Below are positions 5,823 through 10,332 of a stretch of DNA of 10,332 bases, one piece after another (the first letter of the stretch is position 1; every line of letters starts with the position of its first letter). The DNA comes from Collinsella sp. (GTDB taxonomy: Bacteria > Actinomycetota > Coriobacteriia > Coriobacteriales > Coriobacteriaceae): positions 1-10,332 of the forward strand of contig JAHAAK010000057.1 of the NCBI GenBank assembly GCA_018376905.1, given 5' to 3'. The position numbers and the translations under genes are program-made. The notes below the pieces were generated by a model. The model was given only the letters and a program-made list of their open reading frames with translations. It had not been told where the DNA came from and searched no databases.

Positions 5823-5868
5823 CTGGCACACATCTTATTGTTTAAGTTAAACGTCTCAAAACGTATGC
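5823..5868 (-). repeat. Two-block direct repeat, copy 1 (left of ATPase cassette)
   Basis: Block one is CTGGCACACATCTTATTG (5823-5840) and block two is ACGTCTCAAAACGTATGC (5851-5868), separated by 10 bp. Copy 2 at 7591-7644 matches block one at 15 of 18 and block two at 17 of 18 bases, with an 18-bp gap. In this copy the blocks carry the antitoxin -10 and -35 elements, so the repeat may be a duplicated promoter. Confidence 0.6.
5832..5859 (-). promoter_or_regulatory. Promoter and operator of the antitoxin gene
   Basis: On the minus strand TTGAGA (5859-5854) and TAAGAT (5837-5832) are separated by 16 bp, a fair -35/-10 pair. The palindrome GTTTAACTTAAAC (5852-5840) fills the spacer, a natural operator for a self-repressing ribbon-helix-helix protein. 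The start at 5788 lies about 38 nt downstream of the predicted initiation point. Confidence 0.5.
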
Positions 5869-5875
5869 GGGAAAC

Positions 5876-5918
5876 GCGGTACCGTCAGAAAATGCAGGAG
5901 GAAATTTGACGGTCCCGC
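5876..5918. other. Imperfect hairpin, GCGG ACCGTCA arms
   Basis: GCGG t ACCGTCA (5876-5887) pairs with TGACGGT c CCGC (5907-5918) around a 19-nt loop containing AGGAGG. No coding frame starts here. The remainder, 5919-6096, has no feature I can support. Confidence 0.35.
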
Positions 5919-6096
5919 TAATAGATTTTGTGACAAGGGCATGACAGGGGGACAGGTCATTCGTCAGGTTTCTGGCAGACGATATGAGCGGGACATGGAA
6001 AATGGAAGCCCCTCCTGTATGCATATCCGCTGGTAAGGCCTGGCCCGGTTTTCACCATCGCACGCGGTGACCGAGCACCCATCCAACGCCCAAGTC

Positions 6097-6144
6097 AAAA
6101 TACTCAGTACACTGAGTGATTTCACTCACTATACTGAGTATTTT
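6097..6144 (-). terminator. Paired palindrome downstream of the ATPase gene; likely terminator
   Basis: AAAATACTCAGTACACTG, a short AT-rich centre, then TATACTGAGTATTTT form a long, nearly perfect inverted repeat only 15 bp past the ATPase stop codon. Read on the minus strand it is a stem ending in a T-run, suited to termination, possibly in both directions. It is a degenerate copy of the pair at 7378-7425 on the other side of the gene. Confidence 0.6.
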
Positions 6145-6159
6145 CTCAATTTGCTCAGG

Positions 6160-7353
6160 CTAGTTAAACAGCGGCACCTTATCGAGCAGAAAATCCTCCA
6201 CGGTGCACGCCCCGGCCGCCGCTCCTCCCACGACGATCCGCTTGGCTCGCGGATACTTTTTTAGGAGCGTCGACATGCCGCTCTGGCCGGACTCTCCACC
6301 GCTTTTGACCTCGATGGCGCTCAGTGCATCATCCCTTCGCAGCACAAAGTCGACCTCTTTGATGCCTTCACGCCACCACATAACCTCAAAACCCTCTTCC
6401 GGCGCGCGCGCAAGCAGTCGTGCACCCACTGCCGATTCCACCAAATGACCCCGCCGCGCCGAATCCTCCAGCCATTCTGCACGGCCCTTATCGCCGAGCG
6501 CCGTCATAAACGCCGTGTCATAAACCATGAGCCGCGGGGTGCTTCGGCGCTTTGCGAGCTCCTTGTCACTGAACTTGGGGATCGCCGTAACCAAACCGGT
6601 CTTGCCCAGCAGGTCCAAATACCCGGCGACCGTGACCGTGTTACCGGCATCCTGCAGCTGGCCTACCATTTTTGAATACGAAAGCTCCTGCCCCGAATAG
6701 CTCGCCGCGAGCCAAAAGAGCGCGCGCATCAGCGCCGGTTTGCGGATATTCTCCAACGAGAGAACATCGCGCGAGATCGCCGGCTCGACGATCGCATCTC
6801 GGATATAGTTTCGCCAACGGGCGTCATCGGAAACCAGCGGCGCCGCACCCGGATATCCGCCGTGATAGAGGTAGTCTTCAAAAGAAAAGTCAAAGGCCTC
6901 GCTGCACTCGCGATAGGACCAATGCGGCGACCGAATGAGCTCGTAACGGCCCATAAGGGATTCTTCCAAGCCCTTATGCAGCAGCAGCGACGACGATCCG
7001 GTCAACATGACCTTGAGCGGCGTCCCCTCCCGGCGATCCCGGTCGTACAATCCCTTGACGACCGTGGACCAACTCTGCACCTTTTGAATCTCATCAACAA
7101 CGAAAACGGCCGGGGCCTTACCTCCAGACGTGAGGTTTCTTGCCTGTTGCCACTCGATTTGCAGCCAGCTGGCATCGGGATTCACAACATCGTCCGCATT
7201 GACCACGTGACAGGGCATGTCTACATGGTGCAACGCCTGCACGAACATGGTCGACTTTCCCGTTTGGCGGGGCCCGATTATAAATTGCATCAACGGATTA
7301 TTCGTTTCCCGCATCCTCTGGGCTATCACGGCAACTTGATGGCGCTCAAACAT
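6160..7353 (-). CDS. AAA family ATPase with DUF4143 / PD-(D/E)XK-like C-terminus
   Basis: A 397-residue, apparently full-length member of the AAA_14/DUF4143 group. Walker A is GPRQTGKS (27-34), Walker B is VFVVDE (83-88), and a sensor-like VMLTGSSS lies at 115-122. HGGYPGA (164-170) and the helical middle part fit DUF4143. The C-terminal part carries EVDFVL (333-338) and AIEVKSG (346-352), the acidic and lysine residues of a PD-(D/E)XK-like fold. The biochemical role of this family is not settled; members are often in accessory DNA. The start is firm: AAGGAGGT precedes the ATG at suitable spacing. The gene stands alone, bracketed by matching palindromes at 6097-6144 and 7378-7425, which suggests a self-contained cassette. 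Function beyond nucleotide hydrolysis and a possible nuclease-like domain is inference. Confidence 0.85.
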   Translation of the reverse strand: MFERHQVAVIAQRMRETNNPLMQFIIGPRQTGKSTMFVQALHHVDMPCHVVNADDVVNPDASWLQIEWQQARNLTSGGKAPAVFVVDEIQKVQSWSTVVKGLYDRDRREGTPLKVMLTGSSSLLLHKGLEESLMGRYELIRSPHWSYRECSEAFDFSFEDYLYHGGYPGAAPLVSDDARWRNYIRDAIVEPAISRDVLSLENIRKPALMRALFWLAASYSGQELSYSKMVGQLQDAGNTVTVAGYLDLLGKTGLVTAIPKFSDKELAKRRSTPRLMVYDTAFMTALGDKGRAEWLEDSARRGHLVESAVGARLLARAPEEGFEVMWWREGIKEVDFVLRRDDALSAIEVKSGGESGQSGMSTLLKKYPRAKRIVVGGAAAGACTVEDFLLDKVPLFN

Positions 7354-7377
7354 GTCAATCTACCTCCTTGTTTCTTA

Positions 7378-7425
7378 AATACTCAGTATACTGAGTAAAA
7401 TCACTCAGTATACTGAGTATTTTTT
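7378..7425 (-). promoter_or_regulatory. Paired 18-bp palindromes at the ATPase promoter
   Basis: TACTCAGTATACTGAGTA (7380-7397) is a perfect 18-bp palindrome. It is followed 5 bp later by ACTCAGTATACTGAGT (7403-7418), and the pair is itself an inverted repeat ending in TTTTTT on the plus strand. On the minus strand each palindrome contains TATACT, close to a consensus -10, with the strong binding site of the ATPase gene at 7369-7362. A repressor binding here would block the promoter. It may also terminate plus-strand transcription. Confidence 0.6.
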
Positions 7426-7590
7426 GAACCGGGAGATCGAACCCGCCAACTTAACTCCCTCCACCAGCGGGTTGCCGCCGCCCCTCCGCGAGTCGAGTTT
7501 CTGGCCCTTCGTGCTCACTCGATATATAAAAACTGCCATAGCCATATCGAAAAACCGGTATAGCCGGTCACATCATCGAACCATCGCAAA

Positions 7591-7644
7591 CTGATACGCA
7601 TCTTATTGCTCATATTCAAGGCCCCGACGTCTCAAAAGGTATGC
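7591..7644 (-). repeat. Two-block direct repeat, copy 2 (right of ATPase cassette)
   Basis: CTGATACGCATCTTATTG (7591-7608) and ACGTCTCAAAAGGTATGC (7627-7644) match copy 1 at 5823-5868 in the same orientation. The gap between the blocks is 18 bp instead of 10, so a promoter read from the two boxes would be badly spaced here. No antitoxin-like gene follows it. Confidence 0.6.
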
Positions 7645-7655
7645 TGAACGGCACT

Positions 7656-7712
7656 TGCAAATCGGGCAGCCGAGACCGTGCAAATCGAGTGTCAAAACCT
7701 AGTGCCAAAACC
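7656..7712 (+). repeat. Two pairs of short direct repeats upstream of the recombinase
   Basis: TGCAAATCG occurs at 7656-7664 and 7679-7687 (23-bp period), and GTGYCAAAACC at 7689-7699 and 7702-7712 (13-bp period). Small serine recombinases often have their res or inversion sites next to their gene, so these may be binding sites. The rest of 7426-7762 has no gene I can support. Confidence 0.35.
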
Positions 7713-7756
7713 CTCCTGTTAAACCTCATGGGAAAATCAAACTACTAGGCAGGAGG
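7698..7756 (+). promoter_or_regulatory. Anti-binding-site pairing, possible pseudoknot, in recombinase leader
   Basis: CCTCCTG (7712-7718) is the exact complement of CAGGAGG (7750-7756), which is the ribosome binding site. CCTAGT (7698-7703) complements ACTAGG (7744-7749), immediately before it. The two pairings cross, so they form a pseudoknot or exclude each other. Either way the leader can hide the ribosome binding site and may keep recombinase synthesis low. Confidence 0.45.
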
Positions 7757-7762
7757 CTAAAA

Positions 7763-8347
7763 ATGACACGATACGGCTACGCACGCGTGAGTACGAAGGA
7801 ACAGAAATTAGATCGCCAAATCGAAGCTCTGATCAATGCCGGCGTACCCTACGAGCGCATCTTTAAAGACAAAGAGACTGGCGCACGCGAGGGCGACCGC
7901 ACGCAACAGAAAAAGTTGTTCAAAAAAATGAAACGCGGGGATGAGGTGGTGGTCGAATCTTGGGAGCGTTTGACCAGATCGACCAGACAGCTGTTGAACT
8001 ATGACCTCATGTTTCGAAACCTCGGTGTGAAGCTGACTTCCCTGAAACAACCAGTCGATCTCGATACCGCCTTCGGCCGTTTCGTTCTCGGCACCCACGC
8101 CTGCACTGCGGAACTTGAGCGTGACCTGATCAGACAGCGCCAGGCCGAGGGCATCGCCGTAAAACGGAACCATGGCGGCAACGTAGGCGGCCGTCCGCGC
8201 ATCGCGAACGTCAAGGCCGATGCTGCCGTGAAACTCTACCTCGCCCGCGAGACGCCAATTCCCGACATATGCGCCGCAACGGGTATCTCGAAATCGACCC
8301 TGTACCGCGTGCTCCGCGAGCGCGGGTTAGTGGGCGTCAGAAGATAA
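7763..8347 (+). CDS. Small serine recombinase (resolvase/invertase family)
   Basis: A 194-residue enzyme, normal in length for the small serine recombinases that invert or resolve DNA. The N-terminus YGYARVSTKEQ (4-14) carries the nucleophile Ser10 and Arg8; WERLTRST (67-74) supplies the catalytic arginines in the place of the usual DRLxRS; AELERDLIRQRQAEG (116-130) begins the long dimer helix. GGRPR (142-146) leads to a C-terminal helix-turn-helix (about 152-190, TPIPDICAATGISKSTLYRVL) for site recognition. The ATG follows CAGGAGG with 6 nt spacing. Candidate targets in this window are the inverted repeats at 272-341 and 518-573, or the short repeats just upstream of its own gene; none is demonstrated. 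The family is certain; whether it resolves, inverts or transposes is not. Confidence 0.92.
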   Translation: MTRYGYARVSTKEQKLDRQIEALINAGVPYERIFKDKETGAREGDRTQQKKLFKKMKRGDEVVVESWERLTRSTRQLLNYDLMFRNLGVKLTSLKQPVDLDTAFGRFVLGTHACTAELERDLIRQRQAEGIAVKRNHGGNVGGRPRIANVKADAAVKLYLARETPIPDICAATGISKSTLYRVLRERGLVGVRR

Positions 8348-8456
8348 ATCCGAGTGCGCTACTATATAAGAGTGCGGTATTTCTCCAACTGAAACCCTGC
8401 GTGAACGCATGACCTGAGACGCCTTTTTAGAACTCACCGATCGCAGGATGACTACA

Positions 8457-8520
8457 AATCAACAGCGGCCGTGCATTGTTCCCAGCCGTTTGGCATGGCG
8501 GAGCCATGCCGTTGTTGATT
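8457..8520 (+). promoter_or_regulatory. Long hairpin abutting the ribosome binding site of the coiled-coil gene
   Basis: AATCAACAGCGGC (8457-8469) pairs with GCCGTTGTTGATT (8508-8520) with one G-U pair. An alternative inner stem GGCATGGC (8492-8499) with GCCATGCC (8503-8510) shares the last three bases. The binding site GGAG (8521-8524) starts on the very next base. Two overlapping stems suggest a switchable leader. Confidence 0.45.
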
Positions 8521-8531
8521 GGAGTACCGCA

Positions 8532-9101
8532 ATGGCAGACGAAAGAAAAATCAGGGAAATCTACGGCGTGAAGTCCGTCCACGAGGAGGCCGCCGAGCGG
8601 ACCGAGGCGACGTGGCGGGAGAAACTACTGCGCGAGACGGCCGACCTCAGGACCGAGAACGCGCTACTCAGGGCCCAGCTTGACGAATTCAACCGTAAGC
8701 TCGTCGAGGCGAGAGACCAGAACGAAAGACTTGAGGCCGACTGCAATGAGCGGGTCGCCTTTATAGAGGAGAAGTTCGAACTCGATACCGCGAGCCTCGA
8801 GCTCGAGAACAACGAGCTCCATGCCGCGAGCGTCAGATATCTCGCCGATGCTCGGGAACTCGACAGGCAGGTCGTCCAGCTCCATGCCGAGGCCGTGGCC
8901 ATGGTCGATGAGATCGAGCGCCTGCGCGGCGAGCGTGACGCCGCGCTGAAAGCCCAAGCCGAGTTGAACGACGCACTCCTGGCCCAGCGCGACCTGATGG
9001 CCGAGGTCGCCGCCCTCAAGGACCGCCTCGCTGCAACCGAACAGCGGGCGGCCGTGGCCGAGGCTAAGGTCGAGGTCATGACCCAGATGAAGGACGAGTA
9101 G
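8532..9101 (+). CDS. Coiled-coil protein of unknown function
   Basis: A 189-residue, highly charged protein that is almost all heptad-like helix from about residue 18 to 185 (segments such as LRTENALLRAQLDEFNRKL and EIERLRGERDAALKAQAEL). It has no signal peptide, membrane segment or enzymatic motif. I start it at ATG 8532, which follows GGAG by 7 nt; an upstream in-frame ATG at 8448 would put the leader hairpin inside the coding sequence and adds residues of odd composition. Coiled coils of this kind act as scaffolds, partition or structural factors, but similarity searches in such low-complexity helices mislead, so I assign no role. It lies 184 bp after the recombinase and converges on the phosphoesterase operon. 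Confidence 0.75.
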   Translation: MADERKIREIYGVKSVHEEAAERTEATWREKLLRETADLRTENALLRAQLDEFNRKLVEARDQNERLEADCNERVAFIEEKFELDTASLELENNELHAASVRYLADARELDRQVVQLHAEAVAMVDEIERLRGERDAALKAQAELNDALLAQRDLMAEVAALKDRLAATEQRAAVAEAKVEVMTQMKDE

Positions 9102-9130
9102 CCCCGCGCTTCTCCTGTCAGGCTACTGAT

Positions 9131-9171
9131 TTCTAGGAATCTTCTAGAGCGCTTCCAGAAGGTTCCTAGAA
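9131..9171. terminator. Hairpin between convergent genes
   Basis: TTCTAGGAA (9131-9139) pairs with TTCCTAGAA (9163-9171), with an inner CTTCT/AGAAG stem (9141-9145, 9157-9161). It spans the stop codon of the minus-strand phosphoesterase and faces the end of the coiled-coil gene, so it may end transcription from both sides. A strong T-run is lacking. Confidence 0.4.
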
Positions 9172-9881
9172 CCGGGCGTAGCATCTTCGATCGGCACGAT
9201 GTCTTGGTAGATCAAGCGATGCCCGGCGTCGAGCCATTCGTCACCGTGGTAATGTCCGAAGAACCAGGCGCAGTAATCGAGCCGTCCGTCGAGCTCGCCC
9301 AGGAAGGTTTGCAGCGGATCCCCGCGGTACTCACGTCCGCGTTCGCGGCACAGCCCCTCAGCAAGGGCGGCAGGAGCCTCGTGAGTCACAACGTGGTCGA
9401 CCTTCCAGCCCACGCGATCGAGCGAGGCGCGGCAGTGCCCCATCTCTTCCACGCTCGGTATCTCCTCGGGCCACCAGTTCCTCCCCTCCCTGCGATACTG
9501 TCTGTCGTTGCTCGCGGCACCTCCCATGGTGAGGACCGTGGTCCCCGCGATGTCGTACACCTCGCCGCGCATCAGGTGCAGCACGTGCGGTCGCGCCTCA
9601 TGGACGAGGCCGCCGTTCCACTCCTGCACCGGCAGCTCAGCCAGGGCGTGATGGTTCTCATGGTTGCCGTCAACGAAGCACGTGGTCCAGGGCTTCGACT
9701 CGAGCCAGTCGAGCCAGTATTTCTCGGCGTTGGACCCATCCCAGACAAAGCCGAAGTCGCCGGCCACGATTACCACATCATCACGCGTCAGCGTGCGACC
9801 CAGCGGCCAATTCTTGAAGGCAAACCGGCTGGACCCGTACTCGGCCCTGCCGTGCACGTCGCCCGTCACATAGATAGCCAT
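9144..9881 (-). CDS. Calcineurin-like metallophosphoesterase
   Basis: A 245-residue, complete phosphoesterase with all the metal-binding blocks in order: GDVHG (7-11), GDFGFVWD (41-48), GNHE (72-75), THEAP (166-170) and GHYHG (209-213). It should bind two metal ions and hydrolyse a phosphoester; the substrate cannot be read from the sequence. No signal peptide is present, so it is cytoplasmic. I start at ATG 9881, which overlaps the stop of the upstream paralogue in TGATG, a sign of translational coupling; an in-frame start at 9896 is less likely. It resembles its upstream neighbour along the visible length (both have RGEV, TMGGA and VGWKVD), so the pair arose by tandem duplication. Confidence 0.88.
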   Translation of the reverse strand: MAIYVTGDVHGRAEYGSSRFAFKNWPLGRTLTRDDVVIVAGDFGFVWDGSNAEKYWLDWLESKPWTTCFVDGNHENHHALAELPVQEWNGGLVHEARPHVLHLMRGEVYDIAGTTVLTMGGAASNDRQYRREGRNWWPEEIPSVEEMGHCRASLDRVGWKVDHVVTHEAPAALAEGLCRERGREYRGDPLQTFLGELDGRLDYCAWFFGHYHGDEWLDAGHRLIYQDIVPIEDATPGSRNLLEAL

Positions 9882-10332
9882 CAGTACGCACCCCACGGCA
9901 GGAGTTTGTCCCCGAGCCTCACGATCCGGTCATACAGCACCGTGTGCCGATCGTCCGGATTGGCATCGCGATGGAAATGTCCGTAATACCAGCGCTTGTA
10001 GTCCAGGCGGTCCTCGAGCTCGTCGAGGAATCCGGTCAGCCGGTCCACATCAGGGCGTTCCCAGCCTGGGTCCGGGTAGAGCGTCGGCGAGAGCATGCGC
10101 GTCGAGCAGGTATGGGTGATGACGCAGTCGACCTTCCAGCCGACCTCGTCGAGCCTTGCCCGTGCGGCATCGAAATCGCGCTCGTCCGGGAGCTTCTGAG
10201 GCCACCAGCTGGAATGCGGCACGCGGTATTCCCTGTCCACGCTCGTGGCACCGCCCATGGTGAAGACCGTCTTCCCGTCGAGCTCGAAGACCTCCCCGCG
10301 CATGAGGCGGCGGATGGACGAAGTATCCGACA
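9881..10332 (-). CDS. Calcineurin-like metallophosphoesterase, partial (5' end beyond window)
   Basis: The frame stays open to the right edge; 149 residues of the C-terminal part are visible. The edge cuts the gene before the first metal motifs: by alignment with its downstream paralogue about 95-100 residues carrying GDxHG, GDxG and GNHE lie outside. What is seen includes LMRGEVFEL, VFTMGGATSVDREY, ITHTCSTRM (the THxx block) and GHFHRD (the GHxH block), so the active site appears intact here. The ATG at 10303 is internal, not the start. It is the first gene of the visible pair and its stop overlaps the next start. The two differ most between the TH and GHxH blocks, so substrates could differ. 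Confidence 0.85.
   Translation of the reverse strand, partial: SDTSSIRRLMRGEVFELDGKTVFTMGGATSVDREYRVPHSSWWPQKLPDERDFDAARARLDEVGWKVDCVITHTCSTRMLSPTLYPDPGWERPDVDRLTGFLDELEDRLDYKRWYYGHFHRDANPDDRHTVLYDRIVRLGDKLLPWGAY

Noticed and set aside
7515..7601. Minus-strand 28-codon frame after repeat copy 2
   Set aside because: Short, aromatic-rich peptide with only a weak binding site; chance cannot be excluded.
8561..9184. Minus-strand 207-codon frame opposite the coiled-coil gene
   Set aside because: Serine/arginine-rich shadow of a strongly heptad-patterned gene with a proper binding site on the other strand.
9204..9986. Plus-strand 260-codon frame opposite the phosphoesterases
   Set aside because: Shadow of two genes with complete catalytic motifs on the minus strand.

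Overview
The window looks like accessory DNA (a mobilizable plasmid or integrated mobile element) from a moderately GC-rich actinobacterium. A gut member of the Coriobacteriia is my best guess from protein style and codon use, but no marker gene fixes this. There is no rRNA, tRNA, CRISPR array or recognisable replication protein, and the right edge cuts a gene. Less than two thirds of the sequence is protein-coding; the rest is unusually rich in repeats and hairpins.

Region 1-1789 carries no convincing gene. It opens with three blocks of a degenerate 8-bp tandem repeat (consensus YWRTTNCG, about 39 units). The middle block is in the opposite orientation and is enclosed by a 56-70 bp inverted repeat, so 272-573 looks like an inverted or invertible segment. 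After a strong terminator (1005-1056) comes a train of perfect hairpins (1102-1779) leading to the start of mobC. Region 1790-3563 is a two-gene mobilization operon: a MobC-like protein with two ribbon-helix-helix-like segments, and an overlapping relaxase.

Region 3564-4900 is mostly structured non-coding sequence: a cloverleaf fold (3710-3834) with two hairpins sharing an identical 7-nt loop, a perfect terminator, then about 415 nt of short stems with GNRA loops that ends just before a possible small ORF. A three-hairpin motif before mobC (1102-1182) recurs after the mob region (4706-4782), in the same orientation and with compensating stem changes, so it brackets the mobilization module.

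Region 4901-7762 holds, on the minus strand, a small unknown helical protein, an orphan RelB/RHH-type antitoxin, and an AAA ATPase with a DUF4143/PD-(D/E)XK-like C-terminus. The ATPase gene is bracketed by paired palindromes (TACTCAGTATACTGAGTA type). Outside these lies a second pair of direct repeats, at 5823-5868 and 7591-7644. Region 7763-9101 (plus strand) encodes a small serine recombinase and a coiled-coil protein, each preceded by RNA pairing that involves or abuts the ribosome binding site. Region 9144-10332 (minus strand) is a translationally coupled pair of paralogous calcineurin-like phosphoesterases.

Overall the window reads as a set of modules (octamer array, mob, ATPase, recombinase, phosphoesterases), two of them bracketed by short repeats, with one site-specific recombinase able in principle to act on some of them. 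Recombination, RNA function and regulation are inferred from sequence patterns read by eye; nothing was searched or folded computationally.
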